Assembly: GCF_964199755.1 (NCBI RefSeq)
Contig: NC_133930.1
Coordinates: forward strand, 56,387,962-56,451,961
DNA: 64,000 nt
Origin: Larus michahellis
Lineage: Eukaryota; Chordata; Aves; Charadriiformes; Laridae
Direction of reading: 5' to 3'
Made by a program: the position numbers and the translations under genes. Below are positions 37,186 to 47,200 of the stretch, piece after piece; position 1 is the first letter of the stretch; each line of letters opens with the position of its first letter. Under the pieces are notes generated by a model. The model was given only the letters and a program-made list of their open reading frames with translations, was not told the DNA's origin and searched no databases.

Positions 37186-38250
37186 GAAGTCTGATGCCCA
37201 CTCCTCCCAAGAGCGTTCATTTTTAAATGGGATTGTTTCCTTGGAGGGTGGCTGGTCAGAAGTCAGGTGTTTTGGGGTTTGTGGTTGTGGAGTTGCTCTA
37301 TTTTCCCTTTAAAAAAAAATAAAAATTAAATGTAATGCTGAGAGACAAAGAGGTAAATTATCTGCCTTGGTGTTGATGGTACGTCAAAGATTGCAAAGCC
37401 CAGGCGCTCTCTTCCTGCAAAGAGGATGATTTATAGAAAATTGCAGGCAGAACACACGCACATTCTGGCAGCCGTAAAGACAGTCCCTCCCTTTTCCTTA
37501 ATGTTCTTTTATCAGCTTCTTAGGAGGTGTCCGCTTCATTTGTCTGCATGAAACCAGTAGTCTTAGTAGGAATCCCCAGTTTTGATGTTTTTTCCCCTTT
37601 TCCTTAAGAAGGATTCTCTAAATCCAACAGTGCTCCTTCTGCCCAGATAATATCCTTCCTCCTATTTCTCACAGCACTTGTTTGGGGCGAGGAGGGGGGG
37701 AGCGGAAAGAGAGGAGAGGAGGAGGAAGATCTTTCTCCTGTTTAGTGATTAACTTGCACGGCTCAAAGAAACAGATTTAATGGGACAGATCCTGCCTGTG
37801 TGCTTTGTACTCACGGCAGTCTTGCGGATGGGAAGATCGGAGACTGCATGGGTTTAAGATTTGACTAGTACCTGGGCGACCAATTTTTGTTATTTTACTT
37901 TATTGCTGTCGTTAGAATTTCTGCATTTGGTCTTCAGCTGAGCTGGGAGAGTGCAGACAAGGAAGTTCTATCATGCCTAACCTCTCCCAGAGCCAGTAAA
38001 ATCTGGACTCTTTTTAAGAAGATCATCTCAGCCTCACCACTCACATAAAACTTCCTCGGAGCAGGGGAGGGATCTCCCCCTTCACCCGAACCGGAGCTTT
38101 GTGGTTCTAGTCTCTCTTCCACCCATGCAAATTGCAGCGCTTGAGGGCTGGAGAAATCCCAGTGATGTTCCAATACCAGTCATGCCCTTGTGCTCAAATT
38201 GATTTTGCCTCACTCCCTTGTATTGATTTTCTGAGTCTGCACATAACCCC
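37186..38250. other. Spacer between the polypyrimidine tract and the C/G tracts
   Basis: No gene is supported here. A G-rich purine patch (GAGGAGGGGGGGAG-like, about 37,688-37,729) is visible. The sequence may contain promoter-proximal regulatory elements of the flanking candidate genes, but I see no decisive motif. Confidence 0.5.
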
Positions 38251-38258
38251 TAATCCAG

Positions 38259-38296
38259 CCCCCCCCACTTCCCCCGTCCCCCCCGTCCCCCCCTTC
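38259..38296. repeat. Cluster of C-tracts (minus-strand G-quadruplex motif)
   Basis: Four C-tracts of five or more bases are separated by only two to four bases (ACTT, GT, GT). The minus strand therefore satisfies the G-quadruplex pattern of four G-tracts with short loops. It lies 60 bases left of a 20-base G run. Confidence 0.9.
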
Positions 38297-38355
38297 CAGT
38301 GCTAGACATAACCCTAGAAAGAATCTGACCTGGTGCTGTAGGAAGACTGGAGCGC

Positions 38356-38375
38356 GGGGGGGGGGGGGGGGGGGG
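38356..38375. repeat. Uninterrupted run of 20 G
   Basis: A perfect 20-base G homopolymer is preceded by AGCGC and followed by AATG. Such runs are rare, unstable and error-prone in sequencing, so the exact length should be treated with caution. It could pair with the C-tracts 60 bases to the left or form a quadruplex. Confidence 0.85.
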
Positions 38376-39159
38376 AATGTGGAGCAAAAGTAGCTCAGCA
38401 CAATGCTTAATAGAAACGAGACGAAATGAAAATGCAGGCTACAGCCGCTTTGTCTTTGCTTGCTTGCCTTCATCACCAAGACACCTTTCTTTGTGAGCCT
38501 TGATCGTTAGTTTCCACGGTTTTAAATAATCAGTCACAAAGGAGCAGACAACTAGGTGCTAGAAGGCATAAAAGTTATTTTAAGTAGAATTATTTATTTT
38601 ATTTTCCAGCCAAAAACGTTTCACCAATGTAGGAAGTGCTTTTGGTGCTCGGTAGTACAAGCTCTCTTTTCTCCTAAATGCTTGTGAGAAATAAAAAACC
38701 TGGAGATGACTGTCTTTATTTCCGGGAGTAGACTTCAAAATACGTGCCAGAAATGGACAATTCGAGTCTCCTTTCTCCACATCAAATGCGAGCTGGAAGG
38801 GGGATTAAAAACCAACCACGTGGTAGATCTGGTTTTATACTTTGCAACCTCCAGCTCCATTTATGTTCTTTACCCTGCTCAGGGAAGATTAGCCTCTAGA
38901 TGGATGTGTCTGAGGGATCACCTCAGGGGCAGATCTGCATGCAGAAACCGGTTTTTGCCATGGCTGGAAGAGAGCTATGACCTAGCAGAGCGCTCCATCC
39001 GAGCGGCTCCCCCAGCATCGCAGGAGCAGCTGAGCGCTCCTGCACAGGAAGCTTTGTGAAGGCAACAGCTTGGAAGGGGAAGCTCTTCAGATCTTTCCCC
39101 CTTCTTCTCTTCCTCCCTGGCCTGTGAGTGATTCAGTGTCCCAAACCTTAACTTTTTGT

Positions 39160-39365
39160 TACCACCTTCCTCCTCTTAATCTCCTTCATCTTCAACACCT
39201 CCTCCTCTATCACTACCATCTTCTCCTCCATCTGTCTGCCTCCTGGATCTCTCTTGTTTGCTTGCTTTCCCCCCTCCTCTTCCACCTCCCTCCCTCTCTT
39301 TCTTCTTGCCTTTTCCTCCTCTCTTTTCTTCTCTTTTCTTTCTCTTTTTCCTTCTCTTCCCCTAC
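39160..39365. repeat. C/T-rich low-complexity stretch upstream of candidate first exon
   Basis: About 200 bases are dominated by CCTCCT, CTTCTC and TTTTCTTCTC units on the plus strand. Purines are infrequent. CT-rich (GAGA-type) sequence is common just upstream of vertebrate start sites and may be part of a promoter here. A GTT repeat (five copies, 39,368-39,382) follows. Confidence 0.65.
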
Positions 39366-39501
39366 ACGTTGTTGTTGTTGTTAGAAAGGATTCTTGCACC
39401 CCCTGGTGCTCTTGCGTTTTGTGTGGTAGGAGAGGAGATTGTCTTCTTTCTCTCTCTCCCTCTGGTTGCTCATTATTCAGAGAGAGACACAGAGGGTGAG
39501 T

Positions 39502-39519
39502 GAGAGAGAGAGAGAGAGA
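39502..39519. repeat. (GA)9 microsatellite
   Basis: Nine perfect GA units lie within the candidate 5' untranslated region, just after a weak possible donor AGAGG|GTGAGT at 39,495/39,496. Confidence 0.85.
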
Positions 39520-39560
39520 CGGATATCTCAGGTCATCTGCAGCTGCAGCAAACCAGTGAA

Positions 39561-39600
39561 GGAGAGAGAGAGAGAGAGAGGGAGAGAGAGAGAGGGGGGG
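39561..39600. repeat. GA repeat followed by G run
   Basis: Interrupted GA repeats end in a run of eight G. Together with the nearby (GA)9 array this gives purine-rich character to the plus strand. GA repeats can act as GAGA-factor-type or nucleosome-excluding promoter sequence. Confidence 0.85.
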
Positions 39601-39610
39601 AAAAGCAGGG

Positions 39611-39622
39611 AAAGATGGCGAT
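39611..39622 (+). promoter_or_regulatory. YY1-like site overlapping an upstream ATG
   Basis: AAAGATGGCGAT matches most of the YY1 core (AAnATGGCG). YY1 sites at this position relative to start sites are common in vertebrate TATA-less promoters and usually lie a short distance downstream of the start site. If real, transcription would begin close to the left, around 39.58-39.61 kb. Confidence 0.35.
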
Positions 39623-39635
39623 CCTCCATTGCTGA
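39615..39635 (+). other. Upstream ORF of six codons
   Basis: ATG GCG ATC CTC CAT TGC TGA (MAILHC) has a good Kozak context, with A at -3 and G at +4. In a 5' untranslated region it could reduce translation of the main frame. Whether it is in a mature transcript depends on the unproved start site and on whether the donor at 39,757 or the one at 41,200 is used. Confidence 0.3.
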
Positions 39636-40033
39636 GACCTGGCAAGGAGCACATGAGACTCACAAAACAACTTCCACAACAATAACAAGAAGAAGAGCTA
39701 GGCAGAGAGGAAGAGGAGAGGAGGCAGCAGCAAGAGCAGCAGTGCCGGGACGCTCCTGTAAGTTCTCGCAATTAAAACCCATCTCCGGTTTGGCATTGGA
39801 GAGATCATCTCTCGTGTGTGTGTATATATATTTATTTTTTTTTTGTTTGGTCTTTTCCGTCTTTCTTTCTTTCCACCACCTTCCTCTGAAATCCATTCAT
39901 TCGGTCAACGGAGGAAGGAGGAAGAAAGAAAGAAAGGAAGGGGAAAAAAAAAGAGGAGAGAGGGGAGCGAGAGCGGGGTGTTTTGTTTGAGAGAGAAGTC
40001 TCTTGCATGGAGGAGGAGAAGAGGAGGAGGTGC

Positions 40034-40057
40034 TGGTGGTGGTGGTGGTGGTGGTGG
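40034..40057. repeat. (TGG)8 trinucleotide repeat
   Basis: Eight TGG units follow GAGGAGGAGG sequence. The repeat is inside the candidate 5' untranslated region and has potential to form a quadruplex in RNA. Confidence 0.85.
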
Positions 40058-40280
40058 GAGGAGGAGGAAGGCGGTTAATTAATTTTTTGTTGTTGCAAGG
40101 GGGGGATATGGGGAGATAAGTGAGATATCAGCCGAGCTTTCGGGGTGGGGGGTGCCCGAGAGGAGATGTGTGTGTGTGCGAGGTCTGGATGGTGCTGTGC
40201 GTGTGGACTTGGATCAGAGACGGGAGAGACACGGAGGAGAGAAAAGCTCCGTGCTGGCACGACCCAGGCAATCGGGTGAC

Positions 40281-40372
40281 CTCTTTCTTCCTTCCTTCCT
40301 TTCTTTCTTTCTTTCTTTCTTTCTTTCTCTCTCTCTCTCTCTCTCCCTTTTCCTCTCCTTCTCTTTCTCCTC
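40281..40372. repeat. CTTC/CTTT/CT polypyrimidine tract
   Basis: Ninety-two bases of pure pyrimidine run from CTTCCTTC through (CTTT)n to (CT)n and CCTTTTCC. Similar units build the larger tract at 36.6-37.2 kb, but here the tract lies inside the candidate first exon. Confidence 0.88.
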
Positions 40373-40520
40373 GTCTTCTCTCGCTGCCCTCCTCCTCGCC
40401 GCTGGTGAGGCTGGTCCCTCACCCCAGCGGTGGTGCCCCCACCGCGGATCTCCTGGAGTTGGGATGCGGGGGTCCCCGGCGGCGTCGGGGCTGGGAGGCT
40501 GGTGGTGCCCGCAGGAGGTT
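40373..40520. promoter_or_regulatory. CpG-dense core of the candidate plus-strand promoter
   Basis: CpG density is again high (seven in the line starting at 40,441 by my count), and G+C is well above flanking sequence. This is a second CpG cluster about 4 kb from the one at 35.8-36.6 kb. It supports a promoter or first-exon assignment for the 39.5-41.2 kb block. Confidence 0.6.
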
Positions 40521-41136
40521 GCTTGGAGGAGGACAGCGTTCAGCTGGAGAGCAGGAGCCATTACACACGCTTGTGCTCTCCTTTGAGAGAAAGAGAGCGA
40601 GAAGGGAAGAAAGGAAGGGGAAGGAAGGAGCCCACTTCTTCTTGCTCAGTTCCCCGATGTCCCTACCTTTAAACCAGGCGAGGGAGAAGGCGCTTTCTCC
40701 CCTGCCCCTTTCTCAACCACCCGGAGCAGCTTTCTCCCTATCTCTCCCCCTCTTTCCCTTTCTTTATCTCCCTGTCCTCCATTTGCAAGCTGTCTGCTTT
40801 GGTTCCAGTCCAGGCTCCACAACACAAAGCTTCTCCTCGCTCTCGCACACATGCACACACAGAGTCCACAGGCTCTTTATGTCTTCTGGAGTAACCTTCT
40901 TCTCCCCCCCCCGCCCCGCTCTTAGTATTGTGGTTTCTATTCTCCACAGAGATCCTCCTGGAGCTTCATGTAGTTGTGATCTGATAGGATTTCTCCCCCC
41001 TTCACCTCCCTCTTTAGGGTGAGAAAAAGGAAAAGTTTCATTCGTTTTTCTGGTGTTTGGAAGGAGAAAGACCTTCAAGTTTGAGTGCTTTCTGCTGCTG
41101 CTTTTGTGTGTGTGTCTGTGGGGGTCTGTTTGTCTC

Positions 41137-41172
41137 ATGAAGCTGCTTGCATGTCTAAGAGGAAGTGACTAG
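41137..41172 (+). other. Upstream ORF of eleven codons just before the donor
   Basis: ATG AAG CTG CTT GCA TGT CTA AGA GGA AGT GAC TAG encodes a short peptide. A second overlapping ATG at 41,151 gives MSKRK then TGA. Both terminate before the donor at 41,201, so neither continues into the next exon. They are consistent with this exon being untranslated apart from upstream ORFs. Confidence 0.3.
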
Positions 41173-41198
41173 TTTGGCAGAGAGCTGTGATCTGAGTC

Positions 41199-41206
41199 AG
41201 GTAAGC
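41199..41206 (+). other. Strong splice donor CAG|GTAAGC
   Basis: The sequence at the exon-intron boundary 41,200|41,201 matches the vertebrate donor consensus at nearly every position (CAG|GTAAG). It is the best donor in the CpG-associated region and defines the probable 3' end of the first exon. Confidence 0.5.
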
Positions 41207-44200
41207 CATGTCATGTTCTCTAGCTCCACCAGAAAATGGAGGAGAGAGAGAGTAGACAAAGCTGAGATGGGAAGTGCTCCTAACGTCGTGGATGTCTCTC
41301 CATGTTTTGAAGCTTTGCTGGCAGTAGCTGGTTTAATCATGATTTTTTCCCCTAAGGTTTCTTCAGTTTTTTCAATGTACAGCATTGTGATGGGTCTTCT
41401 CTCTGACTTCATGCTATCAGGAAATAAGGATTGGAGGAAATTGCTCAGATTCTCCTTCACACAGAGAAACACATCCTCAGGCTTTTTTCCTCTTATGCTT
41501 TCATGTGGAGGTCACCTTTCTAGATATTTTTCTTTGGTTAAAGACCACAGAATTTAGGAGGTTGATCAGTTGGCCAAAGAAATAGTGTATATACGCATAT
41601 ATTTATAGATTTTTGAAAGCATTTGGAGGTAAGTGCACGCAGCTTGAAGCTGCTCAGGTTCTTCCAGAGAACGTCATGAAATGTCATTTTTTTTCTAGGT
41701 GATGAAGGTGATGCCTGATTTGGGTAATTTTTAACATCTGATTTTCAAGAACATTCCTTCTTTTGGATGTATTTTAAATTAAGATGGAATATTTCTCCCC
41801 ACTCACTGGGTTGCATTAAAATGATACTGGCAAGCTTTTAGTAGGTTCCTCAGAGCATCATAACACATAATTTCTCTTGGAACAGTTTTCACAGCTGTCT
41901 TTAAAATATTTTTTTCTGAAAACTTAAGGCAACATTCTTGTTATGATTTTAATGTCATTATGGAAACTTAAGATCTTTAAAGTGAGATAGCAGTTGAACA
42001 GGAATTTGTGTGCTTTTTTTTAACCCACCTTTTAATCTGAAATAATTTTGAGTAGACTCAAACCAGGCCTCACTCTTTTCCCACCAACCTAAATTTGCAC
42101 ATCAGTTGCATAGTAGATGCAGTTCCTCAAAAAATTCAAACTACATGATGAAATGAACGAGGGGGATACCACAGGGTAGTGCTACTGAGCTCGAAGGCAC
42201 AGCTCCATAGAAGGGTATCAGTAATGTTCATTCATAGGTTACTCTGAAGAATTTAAGAAGGAATGTGTTACATACAGGAGGTGTAATTGACAGGATAAGG
42301 GACTAGTGAATCTGAATCAGAATATGGTCCCAGATATGCAAAAAGAATACAAGGATTTGAGGACTGCAATGACTAGCGATGAACTTGGGATCCAGCTGCT
42401 GCAAGGTTAAAATCAATGCCCTTATTTTATTTTTGCTATGGAAGAAATGGTTTAGTATATAATCTAATATACTTGGGAAGAATATTGCATTATCAACTGT
42501 GCATTTCTTAAGTTGTGGTTGCTGATACGTCACCCAAATTACTGAGATACTGTGGTGGTCTCCATCTTTCAGAAGTGGGCCATGGAATGTACCATTTCAG
42601 GTATGTTTAATCTTACATTTTGACAAAGTAAAGAGGGAGGCTAACTTTTTTTTTTTTCCCCTGAGGTGATGTTCTTTGATGCACTTTGCAGTCTCTGCAC
42701 AGTTCTAAATCAGCAGCCACTGAAGAAGCTGAAAAAGTCCCCACTGGCCTTTGCATATTTGGGTCAGATCCCAAATATCCATCTTCTGTATGAGAGGACT
42801 GTATGGAGTCTTCTTAGGTATCTGCTTGGATTTCATAGTTCAGAATTGTGAATCTCCTCTTACTTCTTGAGAGGTCAACTCAGTGCTTGCACTACAATGT
42901 GCCCTACAGATACATTGCTCTTGAACGTAGCATGTGCAATCCAGGAACAAGTTTGAAATTTAAGCTGAGGATCTTTATGGGAAGGCCTCTTACCACCCTC
43001 CTGTGGTGACAGACACCCTAGAAAACCAAATGTCATTGCAATAGTTTGAGTTGGAGTGAGAGTGGTATTATTTCTATGGGGGGTTTCTTCACTATGAGAC
43101 TGAAATCCCTTTAGAGAACGATATTCTTGTTAATGATGTTTCTTGCTGTAGTTCTACCCAGGCAGACTGAAGTTCACCTTGCTGTTAAAATACTAACTGA
43201 GGGATTCCTTTTATTTTTAAACCCAAATCAAAACTAGTCTAAAAAAAAAAACAAAACCAAAACCCAAACAGTGAGTATTAAAGAAACGCTAAAAAGAATC
43301 TTAATTCGTGAGACAGTGACCAGAATGTTTCTGGTAATCGGGCACAAATTTCTTCACTTGGACAATGGCTTTCAATTGCTTTTGGTTTGTGGGCACCCAG
43401 AACTTTTTCATGGTGCAAGCCCTAACAGAAACTGCATTCATAGCTTATTCTTCAGTATATAAACTTGCTTTTCTTAATTGCCCTTCTCAACCCCGTTAGT
43501 CTATAGACCACTGCTTTAAAAATGTTTAAACAATGATTGGATTCCCTTATACATTTTTACTGGGTTCATAATGGATTACATTGTTGAGAAATTTAAATTG
43601 TCATGTTTAGAATTTCCTTCCATAATTAAAAAATTATTTTGTTACAAGAGGAAAACTAAAAAGATGTTGTGTATGCTCATACTATGAAGAATATAAGTAC
43701 ATGAAAAGAGAGTTGATAAGTAGATAAGTATTGGAGAAGAACTGTGTTCAACATAGATGTCTGGACATCTGGCAGATGTTACTCTGGGCCCCAAGGAATG
43801 GACAAGTTTAATTTTAGCCTTAAAAAGGAAATGGGAAGAACTGAAGTCTTATAATAGTACAACTTACAGTTTGAGGAAGGTTACTTCAGAAAAGCCCAAA
43901 GATGTCTCTTGAAATTTGGAATGACCAGAAACGATTGTAAATGAATTTCTCCTATTGAGTTTTCCTATTACTCCAAACAATGTCTAGAGTTACAGTATAA
44001 ATTGAGATTGCTCCAGTTTGCTGTAACACTTTCTCTGCGTGGTGTTGTGGATAATTTCTTAAATTGAGCAGAAGAACACTGCTTCGTTGTAAGAAACTGC
44101 TGCAAAAGGACTTAAAAGTATGGAACTAGTGAATAGCTGTGTAATATTCACTAACCAACATTGCCCTGTTTGAAGCTATTACTAAGCAAACCTAGAGACA

Positions 44201-47200
44201 AAAACCTGTAGTACCCAAAACCCCCCTGTGAAATACTGAAAAGAATGATTTGAAGAAGCATACTGATAGAGGAAGGAGATCCTGTTTTGACTGATCAGGA
44301 AAGGCCTACAAAGGCCAGTATGTCCTTGTGTCTTTTCACATATTTTGTTTCCTTATCCTTTGTTATACTTCCAATACATTGTAGTAGAAAAATAAAGTGC
44401 TCCCTTCACAGATATTTCTGTATTTTGAAATTAAATAATGTATTTTATGAACTTTTTCCAGATGAAAATGGTCTGCTGCTAGTGCCAGAACTGTATGATT
44501 TGCTTAACTTGCATACTGGATCAAGATGTGATCAAGTATGAACCTGTAATTGCTGGCTTTAGTAAAAATGTTGAACTTGATCAGTCTAAATGCTTGCTTT
44601 TCAAACAGTTGCTTTTTTGTAGAGTACTAAATAATCAGGCAATCTGTCTGAAAGGGTTTGTTTAATGGAAATCTTTCAGGTAGTGTTAAAATATAATATG
44701 GGCCCATAGGAGGCGAGCAGGAGGTCTGTGAAGTGTTAATTGAGGAGGGGGTGAGAAATGCCACCTTACTCTTCAGAGAGTGAGAATAATTTTGAAGGGA
44801 AAAAAGGGCATGATAAGAATGACGGCTGCTTAAACAACTGCTAACCTCTGAGAGAGAGGAACTCAAATTGTTTAATCAAGAGGTGCTGGGGAAGGTGGTG
44901 TGGTGCAAGTCTTCAGTTGCTGGCAGAGACACAGTTAACATTGTAAACGGTTGAACTTCAGCATGGCACTTCTCCAAATGAGTTGACTGTTGAAAATAAA
45001 ATGTTCCAGAAGAACTGGGAGAACAGGAAAGAAGTTAAAATAGCATGGTTTGTATGCCAGTGCTGAAAGAAGAAAAGGGGGGAGGAAGGGAGATAGCTCA
45101 ACTTATGATAATTATCTTGTTGGTTGTAGTGAAAAAGCTTTAGTAGAAGTTTCCAAATGAGGGGACTATATTTAATAGAATGCAGTCTCCATTTGTGTCC
45201 TGAGTTTTGGAAGTATTCTGCTTTCAGCCTGTATTTGGAAGTTGAACACATAGGTAAATAAAAAGTCACATGATATTGTTTTGGGTTTTGTTCCATTTCA
45301 TTCTTTTAACTTTAAAAACAATACCAAAGATCTGAAGTCTGCCCCTCATCTCTTGAGTTTTATGAAGCTGTGCCAGATGTTGCAGTACAAATACATCTCT
45401 GAAGGGGTTTGAAAGAAGAGGTTTGAGATGAGGAAAAGGAGTCTTTATTTCTGGTGTCTTATATTTGAAACACATAGTCTTATGTACCATTTCTGTTTTT
45501 TGTGTGTTCTCTTCAGCTCTTCAGGGCTTGAAGATCTTGGTACAGTTGTTTTGTTCTGCTCGAGGCAGTATTTGTTACTGCAGTAACTCAAAATATCCTT
45601 GCCTAATCACTACTTGAAGTAACTTTTCTTTAAGCAGTGTTTGCTCACCGTTGATTGTGATTGCTTTGTAGTAATTTTTGAGACACACTGGTTATCAGAA
45701 CCGTCAACCACAGACCTAGCAACTGTGCTACGGCTTTTATTTACCCTTGATCTAAAAGCATCTTCATTTTTGGCTAGTCTTGGTGATGTAATTATGGACC
45801 TCTATGGCTTCTGTTTAGGGGGAATACAGTAAATTTTTGGCTTGGGCTAACAGCAGCTTTTTGGATAGAAGATGGTAAGATCTGTCAAGAAAAACAATCA
45901 AATATTGCTCATTTGGTAATTTAAAGATGAAAATGAGACATCTCAGGATATGCAGTCATTGTTCTTGAGTGGAGTCAAATACAGTCTCTTTAAGAATACA
46001 TGTTTAATAATGTCAGCATAAAGAGCTGTATGCACAGCATCAATGTCATGAGTGATTAGAAACGACTTACCGAGAGCTTATCAGGGTAGCAATCATTGCA
46101 AGGCCAGTATGTTGAGGACAAATAATTCTGAGAAAACACTTGGTTCACTGGACTATTCCTGTTATTTTGAACTAGTTAAATTAAGAAATCAGTTGTTGAA
46201 GAGTGTCACTTGTTACTTTGTGGTGGAAGATAAAACAATCTAATTGGGATTACGCAGAAAATCTGAGTTATTTCATACCTTTGGGAGAAGCTAGGTGCTT
46301 GCATTGTGTGCCTGTATTTTTCCTTCTCCTTTCAACGCCAGGAATATGCAATTAATAACTTGCTAGTCATTTAGATAATGGGTGGTGAGCTGCACTGGAT
46401 GGTGTAGTTGCAGCACATGTTACAGGTACAGGCTCTATGCTGACCTGAAGATTAAGAAGTGGGATGTTCAGTGATGGCATTACTGTTGCTATTAAAAAGC
46501 TCTGGAAAGGGGCCTGAGAACCCCAGCTGCTGTCGTGGTGGAGGAAGTCAGGCCTTCAAAGGATACAAGGATTAGAGTGTCAGGAAAAGTAAATGGTAGC
46601 ATCAGCATAAGTAGAAAATAGGCAGAGCTATTCATCAAACAGAAAAGTAGGCTAAGGCATGCCATAATTATGTGTAGTGGAAACTTGCTGCTAATAGAGC
46701 AATTGCGTGGGGTAGAGAGGCAGGAGAATGATTTTTCAAGACAAAACAAAGCAGACATTGCAGAGAATGATATAGGAAGACTGAGGATTCAGTGTGCTCG
46801 TGATAATGTGAAAGAGAAGACTTTGTTTTGAAAGATGCTAAAAATGGAATCTTCTGATGTACATGTGGTCACTGTTTCCGTGGCCTTGTAGGACAATAGG
46901 GGCTTCTTTGCACTGTCCAAATGAGCAAACTCTTCCTTCCCGCTTGCAGCTCTTAAGGTTCAAATAGTGCAGCTTCAGGGTGGTATCAGCAGTTGTGGAA
47001 AGAAGGCATCACAGAATATTCCTTTTGGGAAGAAGATGGGTCATACTGGATTGGACTGTTGTCATGCAAATGAATTCACAATACAATAGCTACTTATCAC
47101 AGGACCCAGGCAAACACATTCCTCCCACACATTGTCCCTAGATCTCTCATTGCTGGCAAAGAAAAGAGGAGAATAGGGGAACGTGATGCACAGAACCTGT

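Larger units (their letters stand above)
39480..41200 (+). other. Candidate promoter and non-coding first exon of a large plus-strand gene
   Basis: This 1.7-kb block has the character of a long vertebrate 5' untranslated region: GA repeats, a TGG repeat, CT repeats and a CpG-dense core at about 40.37-40.52 kb. It ends at a textbook splice donor, GAGTCAG|GTAAGCC, with GT at 41,201-41,202. Alternative donors are CCT|GTAAGT at 39,757/39,758 and GGAG|GTAAGT at 41,628/41,629. The 5' limit is uncertain because no clear initiator or TATA was found. I see no long main coding frame, so translation would start in a later exon outside the window. The gene cannot be named from the untranslated sequence. 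Sampled T>A and G>C bias to the right agrees with plus-strand transcription. Alternatively it could be the first exon of a long non-coding RNA. Confidence 0.42.

Noticed and set aside
39148..39771. Minus-strand frame of 207 codons
   Set aside because: Composed of serine/leucine and arginine/glutamate strings derived from CT/GA repeats. It is on the strand opposite to the likely transcript.
40120..41022. Plus-strand frame of 300 codons in the candidate first exon
   Set aside because: It is dominated by serine/leucine/phenylalanine from CT repeats and low-stop CpG sequence. Overlapping frames of similar length exist on both strands, so openness is compositional.
41165..41557. Plus-strand 130-codon frame crossing the donor at 41,201
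   Set aside because: It reads through the strong splice donor into intronic sequence and has no domain.
44462..44535. Possible 74-base plus-strand exon after CTTTTTCCAG and before GTATGA
   Set aside because: The acceptor is fair but the donor is weak. The segment is short, and no partner exon or protein similarity is visible.
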